From Clostridium sp. OF09-36 (GTDB lineage: Bacteria; Bacillota; Clostridia; Lachnospirales; Lachnospiraceae), in contig NZ_QUMD01000007.1 in assembly GCF_003481985.1 (NCBI RefSeq), positions 1 to 64,000 on the forward strand: DNA of 64,000 nt, written 5' to 3'. Positions 19,247 through 29,623 of this stretch are shown here, piece after piece (position 1 is the stretch's first letter; each line of letters opens with the position of its first letter). The notes below the pieces were generated by a model. The model saw only the letters and a program-made list of their open reading frames with translations. It was not told the origin of the DNA and ran no database searches. The position numbers and the translations under genes were made by a program.

Positions 19247-19555
19247 ATGTACGCGATTATTGCAACAGGTGGTAAGCAGTACAAAGTAGCAGAAGGCGAT
19301 ATCATTAAGGTTGAAAAGCTTGGTGTAAACGCTGGCGAAACCGTTACGTTTGACCAGGTTCTTGCAGTTAACAACGGAGAGTTATCCATCGGATGCCCGA
19401 CTGTAGCAGGTGCAACTGTTACCGGAACCGTAGTTAAAGAGGCAAAAGCAAAAAAGGTGATCGTTTATAAGTACAAGAGAAAAACTGGCTATCATAAGAA
19501 AAATGGTCACAGACAGCTCTTTACCGAGATCAAGATCGACAAGATCAATGCTTAA
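19247..19555 (+). CDS. rplU: 50S ribosomal protein L21
   Basis: 102 residues, full length. The N-terminus [17 protein letters not shown] and the C-terminal [14 protein letters not shown] motif are diagnostic of bL21, which binds 23S rRNA in the large subunit. TAGGAGGTG precedes the ATG. First gene of the conserved rplU-prp-rpmA set. Confidence 0.97.
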   Translation: MYAIIATGGKQYKVAEGDIIKVEKLGVNAGETVTFDQVLAVNNGELSIGCPTVAGATVTGTVVKEAKAKKVIVYKYKRKTGYHKKNGHRQLFTEIKIDKINA

Positions 19556-19561
19556 TTAATC

Positions 19562-19900
19562 ATGATTAACGTAACCGTATCTGTTGATTCCGAACATCGT
19601 TATCGTGGGATTTCTTTTCTGGGTCATGCAGGCCTTGCCAATGACTATCAGGAAGGACAGGAGCTGGTTTGTGCAGCCGTGTCTGCCCTGACCCTCAACA
19701 TGGCAAACTCTGTGGAACACTTCACGGAAGACCAGTTTGAGGCAGATGAGGACGAGCAGTCCGGGATGTTCCGTTTCCGTTTTACCGGAACGATTAGTCC
19801 GGAAGCAGCACTCCTTATGAATTCTCTGGTCCTTGGTTTAGAGGACATTGAGGAAACGTACGGAGAACCGTATATAAAAATTCGATTTGAGGAGGTGTAA
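19562..19900 (+). CDS. prp: Ribosomal-processing cysteine protease Prp
   Basis: 112 residues. The catalytic pair is visible as GHAG (His about 22) and ELVCAAVSAL (Cys about 34). Prp removes the N-terminal extension of L27 before it joins the ribosome, and the substrate gene follows 3 bases later. The L27 here has the expected extension (see rpmA). ATG 19562 lies just after the rplU stop. Confidence 0.94.
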   Translation: MINVTVSVDSEHRYRGISFLGHAGLANDYQEGQELVCAAVSALTLNMANSVEHFTEDQFEADEDEQSGMFRFRFTGTISPEAALLMNSLVLGLEDIEETYGEPYIKIRFEEV

Positions 19901-19903
19901 GAG

Positions 19904-20194
19904 ATGTTTAAAATGAACCTTCAGTTATTCGCTCATAAAAAAGGTGTAGGTTCTACCAAGAACGGTAGAGATTCTGAGTCCAAGAGACTTGGCGCTAAAA
20001 GAGCAGATGGTCAGTTCGTATTAGCTGGTAACATTCTTTACAGACAGCGCGGTACCAAGATCCATCCGGGTCTGAACGTAGGTCGCGGCGGCGATGATAC
20101 TTTATTCGCTACTGTAGACGGCGTTGTAAGATTTGAGAGAAAGGGCAGAGACAAAAAGCAGGTTTCTGTATACCCGAGAACAATCAACGAATAA
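19904..20194 (+). CDS. rpmA: 50S ribosomal protein L27 with cleavable N-terminus
   Basis: 96 residues. The N-terminus [18 protein letters not shown] contains the Firmicute pro-sequence; Prp cleavage after LQLFA would expose the [20 protein letters not shown] tail that reaches the peptidyl transferase centre. GGAGGTG precedes the start. A strong terminator follows, closing the operon. Confidence 0.97.
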   Translation: MFKMNLQLFAHKKGVGSTKNGRDSESKRLGAKRADGQFVLAGNILYRQRGTKIHPGLNVGRGGDDTLFATVDGVVRFERKGRDKKQVSVYPRTINE

Positions 20195-20203
20195 TGACAC
20201 TGA

Positions 20204-20243
20204 CGAAGGCTTCATACTGATTACTGGTATGAAGCCTTTTTTT
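20204..20243 (+). terminator. Rho-independent terminator after rpmA
   Basis: GAAGGCTTCATAC and GTATGAAGCC form a long stem around TGATTACTG, followed by TTTTTTT. It separates the ribosomal operon from obgE. Confidence 0.9.
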
Positions 20244-20308
20244 GCCAGAGACATCATAAACGTATCCCATACGTTTGCTGATACACAGGAAAGGATTTAG
20301 GTGAATCC

Positions 20309-21591
20309 ATGTTTGCAGATAATGCAAAGATCTTTATTAAATCAGGAAAAGGCGGAGACGGCCATGTAAGCTTCCGCAAAGAATTGTTTGTGCCGGCAGG
20401 CGGTCCTGACGGCGGTGATGGAGGAAAAGGCGGAGACATCATTTTTGAGGTGGATCCGGGTTTAAATACATTAACAGATTTTCGTCATGTTCGGAAATAT
20501 GTAGCACGAGATGGAGAACAAGGGGGCAAGAAGCGGTGCACGGTGCCAATGCAGAAAACCTGGTGATCAAGGTTCCGGAAGGAACGGTCATCAAGGATTT
20601 TGAGACTGGCAAGGTCATCGCGGATATGTCCGGTGAAAATAAACGGGAGACCATTTTACGGGGCGGTAAAGGCGGTCTTGGCAACATGAACTTTGCAACC
20701 CCGACCATGCAGGCTCCGAAATATGCACAGCCAGGTCAGCAGGGCCACGAGCTCTGGGTTCAGCTGGAGCTGAAGGTCATTGCAGACGTTGGACTGGTTG
20801 GTTTCCCAAACGTAGGAAAGTCCACCCTTCTTTCCCGCGTGTCCAACGCAAAACCGAAAATTGCAAATTATCATTTTACAACCTTAAACCCGCATCTGGG
20901 CGTGGTTGACTTAGACGGCGGAGCCGGTTTTGTTATGGCAGATATTCCGGGGCTGATCGAGGGCGCTTCCCAGGGAATCGGTCTTGGTCATGACTTCTTA
21001 CGCCACATCGAACGCTGCCGCGTTCTGGTCCATGTGGTAGATGCCGCAGGTACCGAGGGGCGTGACCCGATCGCGGACATCCACGCGATCAACGCAGAGC
21101 TGGAAGCATACAATCCGGATCTGTTAAAGCGCCCTATGGTCATTGCAGCCAACAAGATTGATGCCGTTTACTCAGAAGATGAGGATCCGGTAGAGATCTT
21201 GAAACAGGAGTTTGAACCGGAAGGCATCAAGGTATTCCCGATTTCCGCAGTCAGCGGTAAGGGCGTAAAAGAGCTGTTATACGCGGTTTACGAGCTGCTT
21301 AAGACCGTAAACCTCGATCCGGTCATCTTTGAGAAAGAATTCGAGATTGAGTACGCCGGCGACCGCAACCTGCCGTACACCGTAGAGCAGAACGAGGACG
21401 GCGAGTTTGTGGTAGAGGGACCTCGTATCGAGAAGATGCTGGGTTATACCAACCTGGAATCCGAGAAGGGCTTCCAGTTCTTCCAGAAGTTCTTAAAGGA
21501 AAATGGTATTTTAGACGAACTTGAAGCTGCAGGCATCAAAGAGGGCGACACGGTCCGTATGTATGGCCTTGCATTTGATTATTATAAATAA
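20309..21591 (+). CDS. obgE: GTPase Obg (frameshifted)
   Basis: About 427 residues. The glycine-rich Obg fold ([29 protein letters not shown]) is followed by the G domain with P-loop [10 protein letters not shown], switch [18 protein letters not shown] and NKID, then the OCT domain. It acts in 50S subunit maturation and stress signalling. One C is missing at about 20539 (RC-HGANAEN), splitting the frame at residue 77. A knockout of this normally essential gene is unlikely, so a read error is the better explanation. Confidence 0.94.
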
Positions 21592-21604
21592 CAGGAGATA
21601 AAAC

Positions 21605-21898
21605 ATGACAAGTAAGCAGAGATCCTATTTAAAGGGACTGGCTATGACGATGGATCCGATCTTTCAGATCGGCAAGTCCAGTGTAACTCCGGAGCTGACT
21701 GCAGCAATCGCAGAAGCACTGGAAGCACGGGAGCTGATCAAGATCACCGTATTAAAGAACTGCCTGGACGATGGACGTTCCATCGCAGAAGTTCTGGCTG
21801 AGCGCACTCGTTCCGAGGTCGTTCAGGTGATCGGCAAAAAGATCGTTCTTTACAAGCCGGCAAAGGACGAGGCAAAACGCAAGATCGTTCTGCCTTAA
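21605..21898 (+). CDS. yhbY: YhbY-type CRM-domain RNA-binding protein
   Basis: 97 residues covering one CRM domain: MTSKQRSYLKGLAMTMDP, the GKSSVTP loop and the C-terminal GKKIVLYKP strand. Family members bind pre-50S particles. It lies 13 bases after obgE with an AGGAG site, in the usual Firmicute order obgE-yhbY-nadD-yqeK-rsfS. Confidence 0.94.
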   Translation: MTSKQRSYLKGLAMTMDPIFQIGKSSVTPELTAAIAEALEARELIKITVLKNCLDDGRSIAEVLAERTRSEVVQVIGKKIVLYKPAKDEAKRKIVLP

Positions 21899-22052
21899 TA
21901 AAAGAAAGTCATAATTGTACAGGCAGCGCATTACATTGCTTGTACAGTTACAAAACATTGATCTATAGCCCACAGGAACAAACCATATGATCTGCTCCTG
22001 TGGGTTCGTAATATCATAGAAATAACATTGTTTGCGAAGGGAGTGACTGTGA

Positions 22053-22673
22053 TTGGCTAAGATCGGAATTATGGGTGGAACCTTTGATCCCATCCACAAT
22101 GCGCACCTGATGCTTGGCAGACAGGCTTTAAAAGAATATCACCTCGATGAGATCTGGTTTATGCCTTCCCACAATCCCCCGCACAAAACAGATCATCGTG
22201 TAACCGGCACCAAAGACCGGTGTGAAATGGTAAAGCTGGCCATTGCAGGGGAACCGCGTTTCCGTTTCTCTGATTTTGAGATTTCCCGTGCAGGAAATAC
22301 CTACACAGCCCAGACGCTAAAGCTTTTGAAAGAAGCTTATCCGAAGCATACCTTTTTCTTTATCGTGGGGGCAGATTCCCTGTATCATATCGAAAGCTGG
22401 TATCATCCGGAGGAGGTTATGCACCAGGTTACGATCCTGGCTGCTGGGCGGGAATGCGAGGATGCTTCCTGTACCTTAGAAGAGCAGGCTGCGTATCTGA
22501 TCAAGAAATATGGAGCCGCAATTTTTCTTTTGCACAGCGATACCATGGAGGTTTCTTCCCAGGAACTGCGAGAGCGTGAAATGAACGGAGGCAGAATCCA
22601 TAATCTGGTTCCGGAAAACGTAGAACGCTATATTGAAGAACACGGTTTATACCAGAATCCTGAGAAGCTCTGA
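22053..22673 (+). CDS. nadD: Nicotinate-nucleotide adenylyltransferase
   Basis: 206 residues. GGTFDPIHNAHL is the nucleotidyltransferase HxGH-type motif, and EVSSQELRER matches the SxTxxR region. It forms deamido-NAD from nicotinate mononucleotide and ATP. The start is TTG 22053 after GAAGGGAGTGA; no ATG or GTG fits. The 155-base gap before it holds a stem (CCCACAGGAACA with TGCTCCTGTGGG, 21970-22003) that may end transcription from yhbY. Confidence 0.93.
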   Translation: MAKIGIMGGTFDPIHNAHLMLGRQALKEYHLDEIWFMPSHNPPHKTDHRVTGTKDRCEMVKLAIAGEPRFRFSDFEISRAGNTYTAQTLKLLKEAYPKHTFFFIVGADSLYHIESWYHPEEVMHQVTILAAGRECEDASCTLEEQAAYLIKKYGAAIFLLHSDTMEVSSQELREREMNGGRIHNLVPENVERYIEEHGLYQNPEKL

Positions 22674-22695
22674 CTATAAGGAGGAGGAAATACCT

Positions 22696-23298
22696 ATGAT
22701 AACAGAACAGATCATTACACTGCGCAAACAGCTGAAATCAAAGCTGGATCCGATGCGCTACGAACATTCCGTAAGTGTATCCTTTACCTGCACCGCGCTT
22801 GCCATGCGCTATGGCTATGACATCAAGAAAGCGGAGCTTGCCGGGCTGATGCATGACTGCGCCAAGCGTTTTACAGACAGCGAGCTGATTCAGAAATGCC
22901 AGAAGCATAACGTCCCGCTGACCGAAGCTGAAATCAAGGCTCCTGCCGTGATCCATGCAAAATACGGCGCTTTTCTGGCAGAAAATAAATATGGCATTCA
23001 GGATGCAGAAATTATCTCTGCCATCGCCTGTCATACAACCGGAAAGCCAGATATGACAACACTGGACAAGATTCTTTATATCGCAGATTACATTGAGCCG
23101 CGCAGGGACAAAGCCGATAATCTTCCGCAGATGCGCTATCTGGCCTTCCAGGATCTGGATCAGACCATGTATGAGATTTTAAAAGGAACGCTGGATTATC
23201 TTGGCAAAAAGGGAAGCAGCATTGACCCAATGACCATGCAGGCATACCAGTATTTTGAAGGCGTTATGGAACAAAAGAAACAGACAGAAACCGTGTAG
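22696..23298 (+). CDS. yqeK: HD-domain Ap4A hydrolase YqeK
   Basis: 200 residues from ATG 22696, which follows AAGGAGGAGG; the open frame reaches back over nadD. The HD motifs are YEHSVSVS, LMHDCAK, the HAKYGAF/CHTTG histidines and DYIEP. YqeK-type proteins hydrolyse diadenosine tetraphosphate and sit beside nadD as here. Cytoplasmic. Confidence 0.93.
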   Translation: MITEQIITLRKQLKSKLDPMRYEHSVSVSFTCTALAMRYGYDIKKAELAGLMHDCAKRFTDSELIQKCQKHNVPLTEAEIKAPAVIHAKYGAFLAENKYGIQDAEIISAIACHTTGKPDMTTLDKILYIADYIEPRRDKADNLPQMRYLAFQDLDQTMYEILKGTLDYLGKKGSSIDPMTMQAYQYFEGVMEQKKQTETV

Positions 23299-23391
23299 AT
23301 AAAGCTATGCCCGGCTGCTATAAAGCGAAAGCTGCGGTTTCTGTGCATAAATAGAGTTATGGATTAAATAAAACAAAGAAGGAGAACATGA

Positions 23392-23745
23392 ATGAGTCAG
23401 GCAAATGAAATGGTAAAACTGGCGATCACCGCCCTCGAAGATAAAAAGGGTGAAGATATCCGCATAATCGATATCCGCGAAGTTTCCGTACTGGCAGACT
23501 ACTTCCTCATTGCAAGTGGTTCCAACGGAAACCAGGTACAGGCTATGGCCGACAACGTAGAAGAGGAGCTTGGAAAAGCCGGATATCCATGCAAGCAGGT
23601 AGAGGGCTACCAGAGTGCTAACTGGATCCTGATGGACTACAGCGATATCATTGTGCATGTCTTTGATAAGGAAGACCGCTTGTTCTATGATCTGGAACGT
23701 ATTTGGAGAGACGGGAAGATCATGGATGCGAAGGAATTTGCTTAA
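23392..23745 (+). CDS. rsfS: Ribosome silencing factor RsfS
   Basis: 117 residues with the family markers DIREVSVLADYFLIASG and WILMDYSDIIVHVF. It binds L14 and blocks subunit joining when nutrients are short. AAGGAGAAC precedes the start, and the gene ends the obgE-yqeK cluster. In many relatives a LytR-CpsA-Psr gene lies between yqeK and rsfS; here it does not. Confidence 0.94.
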   Translation: MSQANEMVKLAITALEDKKGEDIRIIDIREVSVLADYFLIASGSNGNQVQAMADNVEEELGKAGYPCKQVEGYQSANWILMDYSDIIVHVFDKEDRLFYDLERIWRDGKIMDAKEFA

Positions 23746-23924
23746 ACAACTTGTAGTTTTCCTTTTATTTCTTAAATAAGCGTATTCAAGAGCATTTCAA
23801 AATTTCCCTTTATATCTTAAATATGGAATGCCCCATCCGGCAGGCTATGGAAAAAATTGTCTCTGAATACCAGGCATGAACTGGAATAATTTAATTACAT
23901 TTTAAAAAAACATCACCGGGAGAT

Positions 23925-24128
23925 TTGGAAGCGGAAGATGACGGCATCATCAAACTCACTACCAGAAACAGCATTTACCGTTTCAGACAGGATGACTTCT
24001 GTATTTCCAGTGAAGATATGAAACTGCTGTTGGCGGATATGTATGAGGAGTTTGGGCCATCGAATTCCATTCGTCAGGTCATAGAAAGAGAAATGTCTCT
24101 GGGTACCGGACATGAACCGGAATCATAA
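23925..24128 (+). CDS. Hypothetical small acidic protein
   Basis: 67 codons from TTG 23925, with GGGAGA 5 bases upstream. The product is acidic and predicted helical, with no Cys and no membrane span. I do not recognise it. The flanking 180 bases on the left and 220 on the right hold no gene, only AT-rich sequence and the terminator at 24235. It could be a remnant. Confidence 0.3.
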   Translation: MEAEDDGIIKLTTRNSIYRFRQDDFCISSEDMKLLLADMYEEFGPSNSIRQVIEREMSLGTGHEPES

Positions 24129-24234
24129 TTTCACGAGCGATCTGCCGGGATTTAAGTTGCAGACACAGACACAATGGAATATATATGGAAACAGGAATGA
24201 CGGATTTGGATTCCGTATCCTGTGCTAAGAAAGA

Positions 24235-24265
24235 GAGGGTGTCCCAAATTGGGCATCCTCTTTGT
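24235..24265 (+). terminator. Hairpin terminator between convergent genes
   Basis: GAGGGTGTCCCA and TGGGCATCCTC pair with one or two G-U pairs around AAT, followed by TTTG. It stands between the plus-strand small ORF and the minus-strand Lrp gene. Confidence 0.65.
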
Positions 24266-24354
24266 GAAGTGTGGTCCAGGATCGAATCAATTATAGCGTA
24301 TGTAAAGTAAAAGGTAATGGATCAGAAATGGTTCATTGCCTTATATGCAGGCTT

Positions 24355-24813
24355 CTATAGCCGTAATCCTTTAATATCTTTAATACGTGATAGGATCGTA
24401 TTGCAGCTGCAGCTGATAACGCCGGGAAGTGTATCAATGACTGTGTGCAGGAAGTGTTCCATTTCATCACTTGATGAAGCAACGGCATGTACATGCAGCT
24501 TGTCTCTTCCTGTGACACGGTAAATCTGCGTAACGGTATCATTATTATGTAATATATCTGTCACCTGCGACAGATGGTCTGGTTTTGTTTCGATTTCAAA
24601 ATAGCATGAAACAGCACCGCTGATCTTTTGAGGGTTTATTATAGTTGTATATTCTTCAATTATGCCTTTTTTCTCCAGAGCCTGAATCCGGGCTTTTACT
24701 GCCACTCTGGAAATACCGGTTTCTTTACCAATATCAGAGTAAGAAATACGTGCATTTTCTATAAGCAACTGGATGATCTTCTGATCCAGTTCATCTAAAC
24801 CGTTCAGGTACAT
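24355..24813 (-). CDS. Lrp/AsnC-family transcriptional regulator
   Basis: 152 residues: an N-terminal helix-turn-helix (LDELDQKIIQLLIENARIS, GISRVAVKARIQ) and a C-terminal RAM ligand-binding domain (about 75-140). Such proteins bind amino acids and form octamers. It is divergent from the MATE and 2-hydroxyacid dehydrogenase genes, with 211 bases between, and so may control export or reduction of an amino-acid derivative. Effector unknown. Confidence 0.9.
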   Translation of the reverse strand: MYLNGLDELDQKIIQLLIENARISYSDIGKETGISRVAVKARIQALEKKGIIEEYTTIINPQKISGAVSCYFEIETKPDHLSQVTDILHNNDTVTQIYRVTGRDKLHVHAVASSSDEMEHFLHTVIDTLPGVISCSCNTILSRIKDIKGLRL

Positions 24814-25024
24814 AAGTGTCCCCCTGTAAAATAATATCCTCCGGATAGTAATTTTCCTTAAATATCATATCATTTATGTTGCTGAAAGTAAACTCTAGCT
24901 TGACTTAGCAGCTGTAACTACATATAATTATTTCGAAACGTAATTTAAAACTTGCATTTTGAACACAAGAAATCAATTCTGGTGAAGGAAAGAATAAGTG
25001 AAATTATAAAGGCTGTGGAGGAAT

Positions 25025-26374
25025 ATGATAATGTCAAAAGATGAATATTTGATCGCAGAAACGCCTCTTAAAGCGTTGACGGTTTTTGCAATGCCGATGA
25101 TTTTGGGCAGTTTTTTTCAGCAAATATACAATATGGCTGACTCTATCATCGTCGGCCAATTTGTTGGCTCCTCTGCACTTGCAGCTATCGGGGCCTGCGC
25201 AGCGCTGACCAATGTTTTCATTTGTGTGGCACTGGGAGCAGGTGTCGGTGCCGGTGTGCTCGTGAGCCGCTATTTCGGTGCCAGGGAGTATGGAAAAATG
25301 AAGACCATCGTGTCAACGTCCTTGTTTAGCTTTTTAATTCTAAGCATAGTCCTTGGTGTTTTTGGCTTTTGCTTTTCCCACTCGATGATGCGGGTATTAC
25401 AAACCCCTGGCGATATACTGAATGATGCAGTGTTATATCTACGGGTCTATTTTGTGGGCTTTCCGTTTCTGTTTATGTATAATATTCTTTCCAACATGTT
25501 CACTTCCATTGGTGAATCAAAAATCCCACTGGGACTCTTGGTATTCTCGTCAATCTTAAATATTTTTATGGATCTTTGGATGGTGGCCGGACTTGGTCTC
25601 GGTGTGTTTGGTGCAGCCCTTGCGACTCTTATAGCACAGGGGATTTCTGCGGTGTGTTCACTTTTTCTTTTCCTTAGCCGGATGCGTCGATATAAAAGTC
25701 GCTTTGATTGGTTTAGCAGGCAGGAGTTATATTCCATGCTTCAAATTGCTGTACCTTCGGTTCTTCAGCAGTCTACAGTGTCCATCGGTATGATGATCGT
25801 ACAGGCTGTTGTAAATCCTTTCGGTACACAGGCACTTGCGGGGTATGCGGCGACGATGCGGGTAGAGAATGTTTTTTCATTGATTTTTGTATCCATTGGC
25901 AATGCGGTTTCCCCATATGTTTCACAGAATCTTGGTGCAAAGAAAATTGAACGGATCAAAAAAGGATATCACGCTACACTGGTGTTAGATGTATGTTTTG
26001 CAGTTCTTGCTTTTATAGTCATTGAAACATTGCATACTCAGATTTCCTCGCTATTCCTTGGCAAAGATGGAACTGCCCTGGCTTATCAGGTATCCGAGGG
26101 TTATATGAGATGGCTCGGTTACTTCTTCATCTTTATGGGAATCAAAATGGCAACCGATGGGGTTCTGCGTGGTCTTGGAATCATGCGCCCGTTCCTTATT
26201 GCAAATATGGTGAACCTGGCGATCCGCCTGTCGGTTGCGTTGATTTGTGCACCGCGTTTTGGTATTGTATTTGTCTGGCTTGCTGTACCAGCAGGTTGGT
26301 TTGCAAACTTTTTAATATCCTATGTGGCTCTTCGGAGAGCATGGCCGACTGATAAAGAGGTGCAATCCCGATAG
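25025..26374 (+). CDS. MATE-family multidrug/metabolite exporter
   Basis: 449 residues, twelve predicted membrane spans in two halves. The N-terminal signature IYNMADSIIVGQFVGSSALAA is typical of the DinF/NorM-like bacterial branch. ATG 25025 follows GTGGAGG; ATG 25031 is equally possible. It is driven by ion antiport. It shares an apparent transcript with the dehydrogenase 32 bases downstream, so it might export the reduced product. Confidence 0.9.
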   Translation: MIMSKDEYLIAETPLKALTVFAMPMILGSFFQQIYNMADSIIVGQFVGSSALAAIGACAALTNVFICVALGAGVGAGVLVSRYFGAREYGKMKTIVSTSLFSFLILSIVLGVFGFCFSHSMMRVLQTPGDILNDAVLYLRVYFVGFPFLFMYNILSNMFTSIGESKIPLGLLVFSSILNIFMDLWMVAGLGLGVFGAALATLIAQGISAVCSLFLFLSRMRRYKSRFDWFSRQELYSMLQIAVPSVLQQSTVSIGMMIVQAVVNPFGTQALAGYAATMRVENVFSLIFVSIGNAVSPYVSQNLGAKKIERIKKGYHATLVLDVCFAVLAFIVIETLHTQISSLFLGKDGTALAYQVSEGYMRWLGYFFIFMGIKMATDGVLRGLGIMRPFLIANMVNLAIRLSVALICAPRFGIVFVWLAVPAGWFANFLISYVALRRAWPTDKEVQSR

Positions 26375-26406
26375 CCTAAAATAATTTAAATGGAGGAATT
26401 TATAGT

Positions 26407-27363
26407 ATGAACGATAAATGTGTGGTATTGAATGCAAAGAAAATGAATTTTGATGGGAAGCTGGATTTTTCCATTTTATCTTCTGATGTTACAGTATATG
26501 ATGATACAACAGAACAGCAGCTGTCAGAGCGTATTCAGGGTGCAGATATCATTGTAACAAAGGAGATGCCTGTGAGTGCAGAAATGATACAGAAATTCCC
26601 GGAATCTGTTAAACTGATCTGCGAGGCAGGTACAGGATATAATAATATTGCTCTTGAAGCAGCACGGAAGAAGGGGATTACAGTCTGCAATATCCCGGCA
26701 TACAGCACAGAACGTGTAGCACATACGGTGATCATGATGATATTGAATCTGAGTTCTGCAATGCAGGTGCAGATGAAGATGCTGGCATGCGGAAATCATG
26801 ACAATTTTACCAGAAATCTTCAGGTTCCGCATGTTGAGGTAAATGGAAAAACACTTGGTGTTATAGGTGCAGGACACATTGGCAGGAAAGTTATCCAGAT
26901 CGCACGGGCTTTGGATATGAACATACTTGTATATACCAGGACACCGAGAGAGGATGAGAAGGGGATCCGCTATGTATCGCTTGAGGAATTACTTAAGAAT
27001 AGTGATTATGTTTCCTTACACTGTCCATTGGCAGAAAGTACAAAACATATGATAAACAAAGAGTCCTTATCCCTTATGAAGCCTTCAGCGTTTATCATTA
27101 ATACTTCAAGAGGTGCACTTATTGATGAGTCAGCTCTTATAGAAGCATTGAAAAATGGTACGATTGCAGGAGCCGGACTTGATGTTCAGGAAACTGAGCC
27201 ACCTGAAGAAACCAACCCTCTTTATACTATGGATCATGTCCTTTTGACACCACATATGGGATGGAAAGGACTTGAGACAAGACAGCGGTTGGTTTCTATT
27301 CTGGCGGATAATATAAAGCAGTTTATGGAAGGGAATCCGATCAATGTTGTATCAGGTCTATAG
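26407..27363 (+). CDS. D-2-hydroxyacid dehydrogenase (NAD-dependent)
   Basis: 318 residues. The NAD fold has GVIGAGHIGRKV (about residue 146); catalytic residues lie in NTSRGALIDE (Arg), DVQETEPPEE (Glu) and HMGWKGLETR (His). It reduces a 2-keto acid to a D-hydroxy acid or the reverse. Resembles glycerate/phosphoglycerate and hydroxyisocaproate-type members; the exact substrate cannot be fixed. GGAGG lies before the ATG. Confidence 0.9.
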   Translation: MNDKCVVLNAKKMNFDGKLDFSILSSDVTVYDDTTEQQLSERIQGADIIVTKEMPVSAEMIQKFPESVKLICEAGTGYNNIALEAARKKGITVCNIPAYSTERVAHTVIMMILNLSSAMQVQMKMLACGNHDNFTRNLQVPHVEVNGKTLGVIGAGHIGRKVIQIARALDMNILVYTRTPREDEKGIRYVSLEELLKNSDYVSLHCPLAESTKHMINKESLSLMKPSAFIINTSRGALIDESALIEALKNGTIAGAGLDVQETEPPEETNPLYTMDHVLLTPHMGWKGLETRQRLVSILADNIKQFMEGNPINVVSGL

Positions 27364-27430
27364 TATCTGGCAGCAAAGTGATGATATAACTTCCGGGTTT
27401 TGGAACTGAGAAATTTTTTGGGATTTTATC

Positions 27431-29256
27431 TCATTCCACCGTTACGGACTTCGCTAAGTTTCTCGGCTGGTCCACATCCAGGTCCTTTCCAAGAGAAGCG
27501 TAGTACGCGATCAGCTGCAGTACGACCGCGATCGGGAATACCGTAAAGTGGTCATCCATATCTGGAATGCGGATCAAAATATCTGCCAGATTCTCATCTA
27601 CCACGGAAGATTCCTTCGTGAGCAGGATCACAAATGCCCCACGGGCCTTTACCTCGCGGATATTGGAAATGGTCTTTGCAAACACATGTTCCTGTGTTGC
27701 AATGGCAATGACCGGAACCTGGTCGGAGATCAAAGCGATCGTTCCGTGCTTCAGTTCTCCTGCTGCATAAGCCTCCGCATGGATGTAGGAGATTTCCTTT
27801 AGCTTCAGTGCGCCCTCCAAGGAAAAAGCATAGTCCAGTCCGCGTCCGATAAAGAACGCATCCGGCTTCGGAATGATATGGGAGACTACAGCCTTGATCT
27901 TTTCTTCCTGTGCGATCATGGTTTCCATAGCCGGAATCACATCCAGAAGATCAGCAAGGAAATCCATGGCTTGGTTTTCCGTAAATTTCCCACGTACCAG
28001 GGCCATGCGGCATCCGATCATATAAAGTGCGGCAAGCTGTACGGAGTAAGCCTTGGTGCTTGCCACAGCAATTTCCGGACCGGCATGCGTATATAAAACA
28101 TAGTCACTTTCCCGCGCAATGGTAGAACCCTTTACATTTACGATTGCAAGGGTTTTCGAGCCATAGTCATGTGCCAGACGAAGCGCAGCCAGCGTGTCAA
28201 TCGTTTCACCGGACTGGGAGATGATCAAGACCAGGGTGCGCTCATCAATCAACGGCTGTTCATATCGAAATTCCGAAGCAATGGTTACGGTAACCGGAAT
28301 TCGGAGAATCGGTTCGATCAGGCACGCGCCACCATGCCGGTATGCATGGCCGTTCCGCACGCTACAATGTGGATCTGATCGCAATTCTGGAACAGTTCAT
28401 CCGGGATCCCATCATCTGAAAAGTCCGGAAGCCCTTTGCTGATACGCGGCATGATCGTGTTTTTCATTGCCTCCGGCTGTTCATGGATCTCTTTCATCAT
28501 GAAATGCGGGTATCCGTTCTTCATGGCTGCATCCATGTTCCAGTTTACGGTCAGGATTTCCGGATAAACCTTAGAAAAGGTATCATCCAGATTGTAAACA
28601 TGCACTTTATACGGAGTCAGGCGTACAATCTTATCTTCCGGGACTACAAAGTACTGATTGCTGTACGGGATCAGCGCGGTAAGATCGGAAGCGATCAGTG
28701 CACCGGCCGGAGTGTAAGATGCTACCAGAGGACTTACCTTTCGGATCGCATACACAGAGCCAGGCTGATCATCAAACATGATGCAGAAGCCATAAGAACC
28801 CTCCAGCAGATCCTGCAGTTTCCGGATTGCCAGAAGCGGATCCCCATCGTAAAGGGCGTCGAGCACGCGTGCAGCCACTTCACTGTCTGTCTGGGAAACA
28901 AGCTTGCCATCCAGATGGAAGCGTTCGGTCAGTTCATGGTAATTTTCAATAATTCCATTGTGGATCAAAGTTACCTTGCCCGCACGATGTGGGTGCGCAT
29001 TTGCATCGGTTACTCCGCCATGGGTAGCCCAGCGGGTATGACCGATTCCGCTGTGAGCGGTTCCATGCACATGTTCTTTGCAGTACTCCCGCAAATTTTT
29101 CACTTTTCCGACCTTTTTTGCGATACAGATGCTGGTATCCTCCATACAGAGTCCGATTCCGGCGCTGTCATAACCGCGGTATTCCAGACCGCTGAGCCCG
29201 TCTAAGAGGATCTTTGCTGCGTCTAAAGGTCCTGAATATCCAATAATTCCACACAT
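27431..29256 (-). CDS. glmS: Glutamine-fructose-6-phosphate aminotransferase (frameshifted)
   Basis: About 608 residues, the normal length. The N-terminal glutaminase starts CGIIGYSG with Cys1 after Met removal. The two SIS domains show SQSGETIDTLAAL and the C-terminal DQPRNLAKSVTVE. It makes glucosamine-6-phosphate for peptidoglycan. One base is lost at 28319-28322 (GCCCTG read as GCCTG on the minus strand), which cuts the frame at GMVARA; the second frame resumes LIEPILRIPV. A glmS ribozyme precedes it. Confidence 0.94.
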
Positions 29257-29394
29257 AATATCAAAAAATTCCTTTCTGTTCTGTTGTCATGGTGCCAAAA
29301 TAAATGGTTTCTTTTTCACGGATTCCATACACGATTCGGATCGTTTCGGAAAAATGCGTACAAAAAGAAGACCCTCCGGTTATCCTGTGTTTGT

Positions 29395-29560
29395 TTTGCA
29401 GTTGCCCGCATATTTCACAGAATACACACGCCCGGAGAAGCATGGGAGAGTACCCGCCGAATGTTCGATTATCTCTCCACCTCGTTAACCTGCCAGCCAG
29501 CCTTATGCCTAAGGCTTTCACGTGCGGCGTTCAGGTGCATGGCGCTTAGCTTTGCTATTG
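29395..29560 (-). ncRNA. glmS ribozyme
   Basis: On the minus strand the self-cleavage site AAGCGCC (A 29546 / G 29545) is followed by the core GGTTAACGAGGTGGAGAG ATAATCGA (about 29490-29465), then ATTCGGCGGGTACTCTCCC and a closing GC-rich stem. These are the conserved P2.1/P2.2 and P3 parts of the glucosamine-6-phosphate-activated ribozyme. It lies between the promoter at 29595 and the glmS start at 29256, giving product feedback on the mRNA. Confidence 0.9.
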
Positions 29561-29594
29561 GATTGTCGTTCCTCCTCAAAACGAAATCGCGTCT

Positions 29595-29623
29595 ATTATA
29601 GACCAGAATGGTATTTTCGTCAA
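29595..29623 (-). promoter_or_regulatory. glmS promoter
   Basis: Read on the minus strand: TTGACG (29623-29618), 17 bases, TATAAT (29600-29595). Transcription would start near 29588, about 40 bases before the ribozyme cleavage site. The divergent NlpC/P60 gene starts 118 bases away on the other strand. Confidence 0.8.

Noticed and set aside
29261..29601. Open frames on both strands across the glmS leader
   Set aside because: They coincide with the ribozyme and promoter and have no start signals; the RNA structure explains the sequence.
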